A stretch of 64,000 nt of DNA from an uncultured Lactobacillus sp. (GCA_910587695.1 CAJUNC010000002.1:113206-177205), one strand, 5' to 3'; shown: positions 54,151 through 63,430, numbered from the stretch's first letter. Notes: generated by a model not told the origin, from the sequence alone. Made by a program: numbers and translations.

Positions 54151-54186
54151 GGCCCATCACGATGGATCGTATCGTGGTGGGCCTTT
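54151..54186 (+). terminator. Terminator after second degV
   Basis: GGCCCATCACGAT (54151-54163) pairs with ATCGTGGTGGGCC (54171-54183, one G-T pair), then TTT. An outer repeat CAATGC/GCATTG further extends the structure. The strand could be either, but the T run fits the plus strand. Confidence 0.75.
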
Positions 54187-54262
54187 GTTGCATTGTGGTC
54201 TAGCTAGATATATATTTTGATAGTTTTTGCAAAAAAATCCCTGACACTGAGGGACTTAAAAG

Positions 54263-55027
54263 TTATTTACCAACGCTCCAGCCACCATCGATCTGCATGA
54301 CTGAGCCGTGGATATAATCGGCGACTGGACTGGCTAAAAAGAGACTCAGTTCAGCCACTTCACTAGGCTCAGCCCAACGTTTAGCCGGAGTGTTTTGGGC
54401 GACTTCTTTTGCCATCGTAGCATCGCCTAAAAAATCGGCTTGATTCATCGGGGTCTTGATCGCTCCAGGGGCAATGCAGTTGGCCCGAATACCTTTGGCT
54501 GCGTAGTCAAAAGATAATTGCTTGGTATAGCCGATGATCGCATGTTTGCTGGCGGTGTAAGCTGCCCCGCCACCACCTGCGATCAAGCCAGCGATCGAAG
54601 CCATATTGATGATCACGCCATGTTTTTGAGCCAACATCATCGGTAAGAGCGCATTGGTCAATAAAAAGATGCTCTTTAGATTCGTGTCAAAGATGTTATC
54701 CCAAAGCTCTTCAGTCGTTTCTAGGCTAGGTGTATAAGCATCTAAGATCCCAGCCGTGTTGAGTAAGATATCGACACGGTCGGTGTGATCGAAAATAAAT
54801 TCCACCAAGTGTGTGATAGCAATTTTTTCACGGATATCACAAGGATAAAAGAAAAAATTAGTGGGATAGGTCTGTTTGAGCTCAGTTAGAGCAATATTTT
54901 CAGCCAGATCTGTGCCAAAAAAAGTGCAACCTTGCGCTAAAAATGCTTTAGCTTGAGCAAGTCCGATCCCAGAAGCCACGCCAGTTCCAACGACAACTTG
55001 TCCAGTTAATTTAGGATAATGTGTCAT
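54263..55027 (-). CDS. Short-chain dehydrogenase/reductase
   Basis: This 254-residue classical SDR has the coenzyme motif GTGVASGIGLAQAKAF, NTAGIL, the catalytic Ser (NMASIAG) and YTASKHAIIGYTK (Tyr-X3-Lys), and a PGAIKTPM loop. It is probably an NAD(P)-dependent oxidoreductase of the 3-oxoacyl-ACP reductase type; the substrate is unknown. ATG 55027 overlaps the stop of the DUF2829 gene (TAATG), so translation is coupled. The longer open frame upstream lies inside that gene. Confidence 0.88.
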   Translation of the reverse strand: MTHYPKLTGQVVVGTGVASGIGLAQAKAFLAQGCTFFGTDLAENIALTELKQTYPTNFFFYPCDIREKIAITHLVEFIFDHTDRVDILLNTAGILDAYTPSLETTEELWDNIFDTNLKSIFLLTNALLPMMLAQKHGVIINMASIAGLIAGGGGAAYTASKHAIIGYTKQLSFDYAAKGIRANCIAPGAIKTPMNQADFLGDATMAKEVAQNTPAKRWAEPSEVAELSLFLASPVADYIHGSVMQIDGGWSVGK

Positions 55028-55254
55028 TAGTCCACCAATTCCCAATCAGTCGCTAAAACATCACATGAAGTTGGCATAAATTGTGAAAGTGATGGTTCTT
55101 CTTTAGTTTTGATCATAAGATAATGGTTGATCTTTTCGCCGTTTAAAGTGTCATCTTTAACAACAAAGATATATTCTTCACTTGCCCCCCAACCAACAGT
55201 CCGGACGGCTTTTTTTCCAGCTTTTAAAGCGGGTAATACTTCTTCAAATGTCAT
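55027..55254 (-). CDS. DUF2829 (Tad2-like) small protein
   Basis: This 75-residue protein matches the DUF2829 family: MTFEEVLPALKAGKKAVR, the Trp-Gly loop (TVGWGASEEYIFVV) and ATDWELVD at the end. Phage Tad2 proteins, which block Thoeris defence by sequestering its signal nucleotide, belong to DUF2829. Chromosomal copies are common in Firmicutes and their role is unknown. Here it is tightly linked to an SDR and lies 13 bases after queT in a preQ1-riboswitch operon, not in phage context, so a house function is as likely as anti-defence. Confidence 0.85.
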   Translation of the reverse strand: MTFEEVLPALKAGKKAVRTVGWGASEEYIFVVKDDTLNGEKINHYLMIKTKEEPSLSQFMPTSCDVLATDWELVD

Positions 55255-55267
55255 CTAAAATACCTCG

Positions 55268-55756
55268 TTATTCTGTTAGATCGATCGCTTTGCTTAAGAA
55301 ATAGACTAAAATTGCACCGAGAGTCATTGAAATAAATTCGCCGATCCCGACAGAAAGATAAGTTGCCCAAAATGGTAAGTCACTTACATAGTGTAATTCT
55401 AAGGCTACGCTCCAAGACATCAGTGAGCATATAATGACACAGATGGTCAACTTAAGTGGCACCAAACTGATCTTGCGTGTTGCCCAGTAGCTAAGAGTAG
55501 TCATCACTAAAGTCCCTAAAGTACCAAAGATCACATCGATGATCCCTAAGGGCGATTGGAGATTAGCGAGCGCACAGCCTAAAGTTACAGCCCAGATATA
55601 ACGCTTGTTAAAAACGCTCAAATTATTGAACAATTCTGAAAAGCGCAGTTGGACAGCACCAAAGCTCAATGGGTTGATCAATGTAAAAGCGACATATAAA
55701 GCTGCGACCATCCCAGCCTTAGCTAGCTGGATAGTTCGAGTATGTGTTTTTGTCAT
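55268..55756 (-). CDS. queT: QueT family queuosine-precursor transporter
   Basis: This 162-residue membrane protein of the QueT family has about five helices. Its marks are AGMVAALYVAFTLINPLSFG, VQLRFSELFNNLSVF and NLQSPLGIIDVIFGTLGTL. It is a predicted substrate-specificity (S) component for preQ1/queuine that works with an ECF energy-coupling module elsewhere. Its own preQ1-I riboswitch sits across the ribosome binding site. CTAGGAGAG precedes the ATG. It is the first gene of queT-DUF2829-SDR. Confidence 0.92.
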   Translation of the reverse strand: MTKTHTRTIQLAKAGMVAALYVAFTLINPLSFGAVQLRFSELFNNLSVFNKRYIWAVTLGCALANLQSPLGIIDVIFGTLGTLVMTTLSYWATRKISLVPLKLTICVIICSLMSWSVALELHYVSDLPFWATYLSVGIGEFISMTLGAILVYFLSKAIDLTE

Positions 55757-55767
55757 AAAATGTCTCT

Positions 55768-55806
55768 CCTAGTTTTTTATTACGGTGGGATGTTTGCGAA
55801 CCACCA
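55768..55806 (-). promoter_or_regulatory. preQ1-I riboswitch
   Basis: On the minus strand, GGTGGTTCGCAAACATCCC and a closing CCACC stem are followed by the A-rich pseudoknot strand AAAAAACTAGG. This is the preQ1 class I layout of hairpin P1, loop, and an A-rich tail ending in CTAGG. The tail overlaps the ribosome binding site, so preQ1 binding would block queT translation. Length about 38 bases is right for the class. Confidence 0.88.
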
Positions 55807-55811
55807 ATGAT

Positions 55812-55840
55812 AGTATAGGTAGAATTTATGAAAAATGCAA
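55812..55840 (-). promoter_or_regulatory. queT promoter
   Basis: On the minus strand TTGCAT (complement of 55835-55840), a 17-base spacer and TATACT (complement of 55812-55817) put the transcript start just ahead of the preQ1 riboswitch. Confidence 0.7.
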
Positions 55841-55869
55841 ACTTTGATATATAAAATTCCATGTCTTAC

Positions 55870-55878
55870 TGCTATAAT
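55870..55878 (+). promoter_or_regulatory. Extended -10 promoter of GH25 gene
   Basis: TGCTATAAT (55870-55878) is an extended -10 element without a clear -35. It would give a leader of about 60 bases before ATG 55943. Confidence 0.5.
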
Positions 55879-55942
55879 AAAGAAGTGTTTAAAAGTGTTT
55901 ATTTTCATTAAAGGATTTTGATTTTCTGAAAGGGTGACAGAA

Positions 55943-58387
55943 ATGGAGTACAGGCGGAAGAAAAGGGTATTAGCCAGTTATCGCAAAATGAATAAGCGAA
56001 AGCTTTGGCTAGCTTCTGGTATGACAATGATGGCGATCTCGACAGGGATGTATGCAACACAAAACGTTAAAGCCGATCAAGTGAGTGTAGAAGCACAAAA
56101 TACACAGCAAGTAGCCACAGATAAGGATAGTAGTAACATATCAAATACGCAAAATGATCAGACTGCTGTACAACTAGAACAGAATGTATCTGAACGAAAA
56201 GATGTGCAAAAAGATAGTTCTGATACAAGTGATCAAGCACAAGTTGGATTAAATGATACAGCTCAGGCAGACACTGTCAATGATACTGATCAAGTACAGG
56301 ATAAAGTTGAAAATTCGGCGGATAATTCAGTAGCTGATCCAAATACTACCCAAGAATTACAATTGAAAACTGATGAAAAGCAAGTAAATGAAAATGTGGC
56401 TGAAAATGCCCAAGAACAGCGACTTCAGGTCAATAAAGTTACAACTAAAATGCAAACACCGGATGCTATATACATAGGGGATAGTCAGTATACCCGTGGA
56501 GATGCTATTGACGTAGCATCATACCAATCTTGGTTAAATCAAGATGACTTCAATAAATTGAATCAACTGGGGATCAAAGCTGTTGTTGTTAAATTGACAG
56601 AAGGTCAAAGTTATGTGAATCCTGCAGCTACTAAGCAAATAAATTATGCTAAAAATGCGGGCTTAACAGTGTCTGTCTACCATTATGCGAGATTTAATGA
56701 TGCTACCACGGGTTATGCTGAAGGCCAACATGTAGTAAATACGATGGAAAATCTAGGCTTAGGTCAAGATACATTGATCTTTGCGGATATGGAAGATAAG
56801 AGTACCTATAGTAACGATGTGAGTGGCAATCTAAATAGTTTTTGGAATGCTCTGTCGACAGCAGGATTTAATAATCATGCTGTTTATACAGGTGGAGGCT
56901 ATCCCTACCATGAAGATGCGATCGCAACTGTTGGACGAGCGAAGACTTGGTGGTCACAATATCCTTTTGTACCAATCAATAATGGTTATTATGAAAATGA
57001 ATGGCGGAACTTAGGATACGGTGCTTGGCAATTTTCATCAACTGCTTATTTGCCAGGGCGCGAAAATATGGGGGCATTAGATCTTTCGATCGATTTTAAT
57101 GGTTTATTCTCAAAATCGGATACAGCTGAGAAACCTGTTACTCAACAAGTTTTTAAAGATGGACACTGGTATTTGATCGATCAAAAAACGGGTCAATATC
57201 TAACAGGTATTCAACCGATAACTGATCAAAATAAGGTAGTTTACTATAATGCTGTTGGTCAAATGCAATATGGACAACAGGAGATAGATGGACATTGGTA
57301 TTTATTTGATCAAGTTACAGGTGCCATGCAGTATGGCTTCCAAAGCTTAACTCCATATGGTCAGGATAAGACTGTTTATTATGCCAATAACGGTCAAATG
57401 CAATATGGGCAACAAAAGATAGATGGTTACTGGTATAACTTTGATACTACTGATGGTGCCATGAAAACAGGACTTGTACAGATCCCAGAGCAAAATAAGA
57501 CAGTCTACTATGCCAACAATGGCCGAATGCAATACGGTTGGCAATGGGTGAATAATGCTACACGTTATTTTGATACATTCAACGGTGCGATGGTCACAGG
57601 CCAGCAAAAGATCAATGGACACTGGTATTTGTTTGATAACAATGGTGCAATGCAACGTGGCTTCCAAAACCTTAAAGCTTATGGTGACGATAAGACGGTT
57701 TACTATAACCAAGATGGTTGGATGCTTTATGGATGGCAAGGGATCGATAATGTTCCATATTATTTTGACACATTCAACGGTGCAATGATGACCGGCGAAC
57801 GTTATCTTAACGGACATTGGTATTTATTCAATGATAAAGGTCAAATGCAGCGTGGTTTCCAAAAAGTAATGGAAAATGGTAAAGAAAAGACGGTTTACTA
57901 TAACTATGACGGTTGGCGTCTCTATGGTTGGCAGGGAATTGATAATGTTCCATACTATTTTGATAAATCAACTGGTGCAATGATGACTGGTGAACGTTAT
58001 ATCAATGGACATTGGTATTTATTCAATGATAAAGGTCAAATGCAACGTGGTTTCCAAAAAGTAATGGAAAATGGTAAAGAAAAAACGGTTTACTATAACT
58101 ATGACGGTTGGATGCTTTACGGTTGGCAAGGGATCGATGACGTTCCATATTATTTTGACACATTCAACGGTGCAATGATGACCGGCGAACGTTATATCAA
58201 TGGACATTGGTATTTATTCAATGATAAAGGTCAAATGCAACGTGGTTTCCAAAAAGTAATGGAAAATGGTAAGGAAAAAACGGTTTACTATAATTACGAC
58301 GGTTGGATGCTCTATGGTTGGCAAATGATCGATGGCAAGCGTTATTACTTTGATACCTTTAATGGTGCATTATTAAAAGAAGAATAG
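55943..58387 (+). CDS. Secreted GH25 lysozyme with glucan-binding-type repeats
   Basis: The protein has about 815 residues. It opens with a KxYKxGKxW-like signal (SYRKMNKRKLWLASG, cleavage near VKADQ), then a Ser/Thr/Gln-rich linker to about residue 165. A GH25 muramidase domain (about 180-385) follows with Asp190 in AIDVASYQ and the Asp282-Met-Glu284 pair typical of catalysis. The C-terminal half (about 390-815) is a run of YG-type repeats (VYYNYDGWMLYGWQ, GHWYLF), as in glucansucrases and choline-binding proteins. I start at ATG 55943, with GAAAGGG upstream. It cleaves peptidoglycan; the repeats probably tether it to glucan or wall polymer. It is followed 16 bases later by the GH70 gene. 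Confidence 0.9.
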   Translation: MEYRRKKRVLASYRKMNKRKLWLASGMTMMAISTGMYATQNVKADQVSVEAQNTQQVATDKDSSNISNTQNDQTAVQLEQNVSERKDVQKDSSDTSDQAQVGLNDTAQADTVNDTDQVQDKVENSADNSVADPNTTQELQLKTDEKQVNENVAENAQEQRLQVNKVTTKMQTPDAIYIGDSQYTRGDAIDVASYQSWLNQDDFNKLNQLGIKAVVVKLTEGQSYVNPAATKQINYAKNAGLTVSVYHYARFNDATTGYAEGQHVVNTMENLGLGQDTLIFADMEDKSTYSNDVSGNLNSFWNALSTAGFNNHAVYTGGGYPYHEDAIATVGRAKTWWSQYPFVPINNGYYENEWRNLGYGAWQFSSTAYLPGRENMGALDLSIDFNGLFSKSDTAEKPVTQQVFKDGHWYLIDQKTGQYLTGIQPITDQNKVVYYNAVGQMQYGQQEIDGHWYLFDQVTGAMQYGFQSLTPYGQDKTVYYANNGQMQYGQQKIDGYWYNFDTTDGAMKTGLVQIPEQNKTVYYANNGRMQYGWQWVNNATRYFDTFNGAMVTGQQKINGHWYLFDNNGAMQRGFQNLKAYGDDKTVYYNQDGWMLYGWQGIDNVPYYFDTFNGAMMTGERYLNGHWYLFNDKGQMQRGFQKVMENGKEKTVYYNYDGWRLYGWQGIDNVPYYFDKSTGAMMTGERYINGHWYLFNDKGQMQRGFQKVMENGKEKTVYYNYDGWMLYGWQGIDDVPYYFDTFNGAMMTGERYINGHWYLFNDKGQMQRGFQKVMENGKEKTVYYNYDGWMLYGWQMIDGKRYYFDTFNGALLKEE
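57812..58387 (+). repeat. 195-bp (65-aa) near-identical tandem repeats
   Basis: Units starting GGACATTGGTATTTATTCAA occur at 57812, 58007 and 58202, exactly 195 bases apart and almost identical at the DNA level. Each encodes GHWYLFNDKGQMQRGFQ, then VYYNYDGW, then YYFD. Recent duplication or gene conversion is implied. Repeat number may vary between strains by slippage or recombination. Confidence 0.9.
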
Positions 58388-58403
58388 GAGTATATGAATA
58401 AAA

Positions 58404-61400
58404 ATGTTTGAGAAAAAATTACACTACAAGATGTATAAAGCTGGTAAGCATTGGGTATTTGCAGCAATTGCAGTAGGAATTTTTGGATTTGCTAGTACGA
58501 CCAATGCTTTAGCAGATGAAACAAGTAGTAGCAATGAGGCCCAAACAGAACAAATATTAAATAATAACGAATCAACTGATACTACAATAGATGTTTCTAA
58601 TGAGGAAAAAACAGACGAAGTTAAACTTACTGTACAAGATTCAAAAGTGGCTTTAAATGAAGAAACAACAGCTACTGAAAATAAAGATACAGCTACACAG
58701 ACTGTGAACTCTTCTGAACAAAATACAACAATAGCTGATGATAAAAGTACCGTAGCTGATACAGCACAAGTTAAGACAGCTGAAAATAAATATACACAAG
58801 AAAATGTAAACGGAAATTGGTACCTCAAAGATGAACAAGGAAACTATTTGACTGGTTTTCAAGAGATAAAGGACCAAAATAAGACGGTTTATTATAATCC
58901 AGACAGTAAGCAAATGGTCTACGGGCAACAAAATATTGATGGAAATTGGTATTTATTTGACACGTTCGATGGTGCGATGCAAACTGGTCTACAATATATT
59001 CGTGATCAAAAGAAACTAGCTTACTACAATGAACAAGGTCAAATGCAGTATGGTACAGTTGAGATCGATGGTCAAAAATATCAAGCTGATACTTTTGATG
59101 GTGCTATTAAAGGCAAAGGTCAAACTAAGATCGCTGATAATTGGTATTTATTCGATGATGCTGGGCAAGTGGTCGATGGCTGGCAATGGATCAATGATCA
59201 AGGAAAAACCGTCTATTACAGTCCTAAGACAGCACAAATGGTTCATGGTCAACAAAATATCAGTGGTCACTGGTACCTATTCGATAAAACTACTGGCGCA
59301 ATGCAACGTGGTTTTCAAAATTTGAAGGATTATGGTGACGATAAGACTGTTTATTATAATCAAGATGGCTGGATGCTTTATGGCCAACAAAAAATCGAAA
59401 ATAAATGGTACAATTTTGACACCTTTAATGGTGCAATGAAGACAGGATTTGTAAAGATCCCTGAGCAAAATAAGACAGTTTATTATGCTCCAAATGGTCA
59501 AATGCAATATGGTTGGCAATGGATCGATAATGCAACGCGTTATTTTGATACCTTTAACGGAGAAATGGCTACGGGGCAAAAACTTATTACAGGTCACTGG
59601 TATCTATTTGATGATAATGGTGCAATGCAACGCGGTCTCCAAAATCTCAAAGACTATGGTGATGAAAAAACGGTTTATTATAACCAGGATGGTTGGATGC
59701 TCTATGGTTGGCAATGGGTAAATAATGCCACTCATTACTTTGATACTTTTAACGGTGCGATGACTACGGGGCAAAAGAAGATCAATGGTCACTGGTATCT
59801 ATTTGATAATGACGGTGCAATGCAACGTGGTATTCAATATATTCCAGAAGATAATAAATTAGTCTACTATAATCAAGATGGCTGGATGCTTTATGGTAAA
59901 CAAAATATCAATGGAGTAGATCATAATTTTAATACCTTCAATGGAGCTTTAGAGGCTAGAGGCCAAGTAAAAGTTGGAAATAATTGGTATCTATTTAATA
60001 ATGCTGGAGCCATCCAGACAGGTTTCCAAGACCTTAAAGCATATGGTCAGGATAAAGTTGTTTACTATGATCCAAAAACAGCAGCAATGGTCTATGGTTA
60101 TCAAAATATCGATGGTAATTGGTACCTATTTAGTCGTGCTAATGGTAGTATGCAACGTGGCCTTCAAAATGTTAATGGTGTTGACTTGTTATTTGACGAG
60201 AAAACAGGTGCTTTATTGACTGGTGTTCAAAATATCAAGGGTAGTAATTATTTTGTTGATAAGAGATCAGGGAATATCAAAAAGAATTTGGTAGTACTTG
60301 GTGCTGACAATAAATGGATGTATTTTGATGCCAAGACAGGTAAGGGAACAAATACTCTAGAAGACCAATATAAAAAAGGTGTCATCAGTGGTAATGTAGA
60401 GTTTATCACTAATAACGCAGCGTATTCCTTTGATGGTAATAGTTTTGAAAATATCAATGGATTTTTAACAGCTGATAGTTGGTATCGTCCAAAGTCTATC
60501 TTGAAGGATGGTAGTACTTGGACAGCTACAACAGAAAATGATCTACGTCCTCTGTTGATGACGTGGTGGCCAAATGAACAGATCAAGGCTAATTATCTAA
60601 ACTATATGAAAGATAAGGGCTTCATCAATAATTCTGGGGCATATAGTGCTGAAAGTGATCCTAATTATATGGATTTTGCGGCTCAAGAAGTTCAAAGAAA
60701 TATTGAACGAAAAATTGCTAAGGAAAATGATACAGCATGGTTGAGAGATCTGATAACTGATTTTATCAAGACACAAGATATCTGGAACGAGCAAAGTGAA
60801 GGGGTAAGTACTGAAGGCTTGCAAAAATTCCAAGGTGGCTTCTTGAAATATGTTAATAGTGAACTAACACCGTATGCTAACTCTGAATGGCGTAAACTAG
60901 GATACCAACCAACAATGTTGACGCAAAACAAAGTTGGAGCAGAGTTCTTGTTGGCTAATGATATTGATAACTCTAATCCTGTTGTTCAAGCTGAACAGTT
61001 GAACTGGTTACACTTCCTAATGAATTTTGGGACGATCACTGCCAATGATCCAAGTGCTAACTTTGATGGGATCCGTATCGATGCTGTAGATAATGTTGAT
61101 GCAAGTTTATTGAGTATTGCTGGTGATTATTTCAAGGCTGCCTATAAAGTGGGTCAAAATGATGCAACAGCCAATAAACATATTTCTATCTTAGAAGATT
61201 GGAATGATAAAGATCCTGAATATGTAAATTCTATTGGTAACCCACAGTTGACGATGGATGATTACATCGTACAACAACTTAAATTTTCTTTAGGGCAGTC
61301 ACCAGATAAAGTTGATAAAATGCAACGTTTCAAAGAATGGTATTTGGTGGATAGATCAAAAGACAATACTGAGAACACAGCTATTCCTAACTATTCATTT

Positions 61401-63326
61401 GTGCGTGCTCATGATGCGTCTGTACAAGAAGATATCTTGCAGTTGATCCAAGATACGACAGGAAAGCCATGGGGCGTATATACAAATGAAGAGTTACAAC
61501 AAGGTCTAAAAGACTATATGGCAGATCAAAAACTGACCAATAAAAAATATAATCGCTACAATATTCCAAGTTCTTATGCTATTCTCTTAACGAATAAAGA
61601 CACTATTCCACGTGTGTATTATGGAGATCTTTATTCAGATACTGGTAAATATATGGCAGAAAAATCGATCTACTTTGATGCGATCGATAACTTGTTGAAG
61701 ACACGTACTAAGTATGTCGCTGGTGGTCAAACATTAGATGTAGATGATCATGATATTTTAACTAGTGTTCGTTTTGGTAAAGGTGCTTTAAATGCAACTG
61801 ATAAAGGAACAAGTGAAACTCGGACTCAAGGTATGGGCTTGATCATCAGTAACAATAATAGTCTTAAACTAAATGATGGTGAAAAAGTCGTTCTACACAT
61901 GGGTGCAGCACATAAGAATCAGGCATATCGTGCGGTGATGTTATCTTCTGCAGATGGTTTGATCAACTATACATCTGATGTAAATGCACCAGTTGTTTAT
62001 ACTAATAACGATGGTGATTTGATTTTTACAAATAAAGATGTTGTTGCAAATGGTAAAATTCAAGCCAATACCGCAATTAAAGGTGTTATGAACCCATATG
62101 TATCTGGTTATTTAGCTATGTGGGTCCCTGTTGGTGCTAGCGCAACTCAAGATGCACGGACAATAGCGTCAACTAAAACATCGACAGACGGGTCTGTTTT
62201 CCATTCTAATGCAGCCCTTGACTCAAATCTGATCTATGAAGGTTTCTCAAACTTCCAAGCCTTCCCAGAAAATGCAAGTGAAAATGCGAATGTTATCATT
62301 GCTCAAAATGTTGATCTTTTCAAGAGTTGGGGAGTTACAAGCTTCCAGTTAGCACCACAATATGTCTCCAGTCATGATGGTTCATTCTTGGATTCGATCA
62401 TCGATAATGGGTATGCTTTCACTGATCGCTATGACCTTGCAATGAGTAAGAATAATAAATACGGTTCTCATCAAGATCTGATCAACGTATTAAAAGCTTT
62501 ACATGCTGGTGGTATCCAAGTGATCGCTGACTGGGTACCAGATCAAATCTATAGTTTACCGGGCAAGGAAGTAGTATCAGTCGTACGATCAGATGAATTT
62601 GGCAAAAAAGTCGATGGTACCCAGATCGATAATACTTTATACGTTGTTAATACTATTGGTGGCGGACAATACCAAAAAGAATATGGTGGCCGTTATCTTG
62701 AAGAATTAAAACAAAAGTACCCTGAACTATTTAAGATAAAGCAACCTTCAACAGGAGCAACGATCGATCCTAGTGAAAAGATAACTGAGTGGTCAGCTAA
62801 ATATCTAAATGGTACTAATATTTTGCATCGTGGGGCAGAATTTGTGTTACGCGATGGTGCTACTTACTTTAGAGTAGCTGAAACAAGTGAAGTATTTTTA
62901 CCAAGTCAATTACGTGGTAAGATCACGAAGAATGGTTTCTGGAAAAATGATGCTGGGAAAGTTAACTACTACGATAGCGAAGGCGAAATTATGAAAAATG
63001 CTTTTGTAAAAGATGGTAAAAATAACTGGTATTATTTCGACAAAGATGGAAATATGGTAACAAATACTTCCTTAACGATCGATAGTGATGCTCAAGTGGC
63101 AGATTACTATTTCTTGAGTAATGGTATTTCTTTACGTGATGGTTTTGTTCAATTAGCTAATGGTGATGTTTATTACTATGACGTTAATGGACGTAAGTTG
63201 AAAAACGGTAAAGTAACAGTTAATAACGTCGAATACACTACCGATAAGAATGGTAAGATCATAGGTGAAAACGTTCTGAAAAAGTTAGATGAGATCGTTA
63301 CAACTGGAAAAACAACTTTAATTTAA
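58404..63326 (+). CDS. GH70 glucansucrase
   Basis: This 1640-residue secreted enzyme makes alpha-glucan from sucrose. It has a KxYKxGKxW signal (HYKMYKAGKHWVFAA, cleavage near ALADE), a Thr/Asp/Glu-rich linker, an N-terminal block of glucan-binding repeats (about 130-600), and the catalytic domain (about 660-1480) with nucleophile Asp893 (GIRIDAVDNVD), acid/base Glu931 (ISILEDWND) and transition-state Asp1004 (FVRAHDASVQ). More repeats follow. No LPXTG anchor is present. The residues after Asp1004 are ASV, not the SEV of many dextransucrases. A short frame ATG 58394 (MNKNV, stop) overlaps the start; GGAG lies 13 bases upstream of ATG 58404. Confidence 0.95.
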   Translation: MFEKKLHYKMYKAGKHWVFAAIAVGIFGFASTTNALADETSSSNEAQTEQILNNNESTDTTIDVSNEEKTDEVKLTVQDSKVALNEETTATENKDTATQTVNSSEQNTTIADDKSTVADTAQVKTAENKYTQENVNGNWYLKDEQGNYLTGFQEIKDQNKTVYYNPDSKQMVYGQQNIDGNWYLFDTFDGAMQTGLQYIRDQKKLAYYNEQGQMQYGTVEIDGQKYQADTFDGAIKGKGQTKIADNWYLFDDAGQVVDGWQWINDQGKTVYYSPKTAQMVHGQQNISGHWYLFDKTTGAMQRGFQNLKDYGDDKTVYYNQDGWMLYGQQKIENKWYNFDTFNGAMKTGFVKIPEQNKTVYYAPNGQMQYGWQWIDNATRYFDTFNGEMATGQKLITGHWYLFDDNGAMQRGLQNLKDYGDEKTVYYNQDGWMLYGWQWVNNATHYFDTFNGAMTTGQKKINGHWYLFDNDGAMQRGIQYIPEDNKLVYYNQDGWMLYGKQNINGVDHNFNTFNGALEARGQVKVGNNWYLFNNAGAIQTGFQDLKAYGQDKVVYYDPKTAAMVYGYQNIDGNWYLFSRANGSMQRGLQNVNGVDLLFDEKTGALLTGVQNIKGSNYFVDKRSGNIKKNLVVLGADNKWMYFDAKTGKGTNTLEDQYKKGVISGNVEFITNNAAYSFDGNSFENINGFLTADSWYRPKSILKDGSTWTATTENDLRPLLMTWWPNEQIKANYLNYMKDKGFINNSGAYSAESDPNYMDFAAQEVQRNIERKIAKENDTAWLRDLITDFIKTQDIWNEQSEGVSTEGLQKFQGGFLKYVNSELTPYANSEWRKLGYQPTMLTQNKVGAEFLLANDIDNSNPVVQAEQLNWLHFLMNFGTITANDPSANFDGIRIDAVDNVDASLLSIAGDYFKAAYKVGQNDATANKHISILEDWNDKDPEYVNSIGNPQLTMDDYIVQQLKFSLGQSPDKVDKMQRFKEWYLVDRSKDNTENTAIPNYSFVRAHDASVQEDILQLIQDTTGKPWGVYTNEELQQGLKDYMADQKLTNKKYNRYNIPSSYAILLTNKDTIPRVYYGDLYSDTGKYMAEKSIYFDAIDNLLKTRTKYVAGGQTLDVDDHDILTSVRFGKGALNATDKGTSETRTQGMGLIISNNNSLKLNDGEKVVLHMGAAHKNQAYRAVMLSSADGLINYTSDVNAPVVYTNNDGDLIFTNKDVVANGKIQANTAIKGVMNPYVSGYLAMWVPVGASATQDARTIASTKTSTDGSVFHSNAALDSNLIYEGFSNFQAFPENASENANVIIAQNVDLFKSWGVTSFQLAPQYVSSHDGSFLDSIIDNGYAFTDRYDLAMSKNNKYGSHQDLINVLKALHAGGIQVIADWVPDQIYSLPGKEVVSVVRSDEFGKKVDGTQIDNTLYVVNTIGGGQYQKEYGGRYLEELKQKYPELFKIKQPSTGATIDPSEKITEWSAKYLNGTNILHRGAEFVLRDGATYFRVAETSEVFLPSQLRGKITKNGFWKNDAGKVNYYDSEGEIMKNAFVKDGKNNWYYFDKDGNMVTNTSLTIDSDAQVADYYFLSNGISLRDGFVQLANGDVYYYDVNGRKLKNGKVTVNNVEYTTDKNGKIIGENVLKKLDEIVTTGKTTLI

Positions 63327-63338
63327 AGTTAAGGGGAA

Positions 63339-63377
63339 TAACCTAAAAGTTGCATTCAACTTTTAGGTTATTTTTTT
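63339..63377 (+). terminator. Terminator of GH25-GH70 transcript
   Basis: A 14-bp perfect stem TAACCTAAAAGTTG / CAACTTTTAGGTTA (63339-63352 and 63357-63370) with a 4-base loop is followed by seven T. Confidence 0.93.
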
Positions 63378-63378
63378 A

Positions 63379-63400
63379 GATATTTTACATGTAAAATATC
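63379..63400. promoter_or_regulatory. Perfect 22-bp palindrome (operator candidate)
   Basis: The 22 bases at 63379-63400, with core ATTTTACATGTAAAAT, are a perfect palindrome. They lie two bases upstream of the -35 TTGTTT (63403-63408) of the last gene. No T run adjoins in a way that would make it a terminator, and a separate terminator ends at 63377. It fits a dimeric regulator site. Confidence 0.6.
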
Positions 63401-63402
63401 CC

Positions 63403-63430
63403 TTGTTTTTATGGTTATTATCAGTATAAT
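63403..63430 (+). promoter_or_regulatory. Promoter of third KxYKxGKxW gene
   Basis: TTGTTT (63403-63408), a 16-base spacer and TATAAT (63425-63430) precede the gene at 63489 by about 58 bases. Confidence 0.65.

Noticed and set aside
57812..58387. Regular repeats as a CRISPR array
   Set aside because: Units are 195 bp, in frame, and encode protein repeats; no unique spacers.
58394..58411. Five-codon frame overlapping the GH70 start
   Set aside because: Kept only as a note in the GH70 entry; too short to be called a leader, although it has GGAG three bases upstream.
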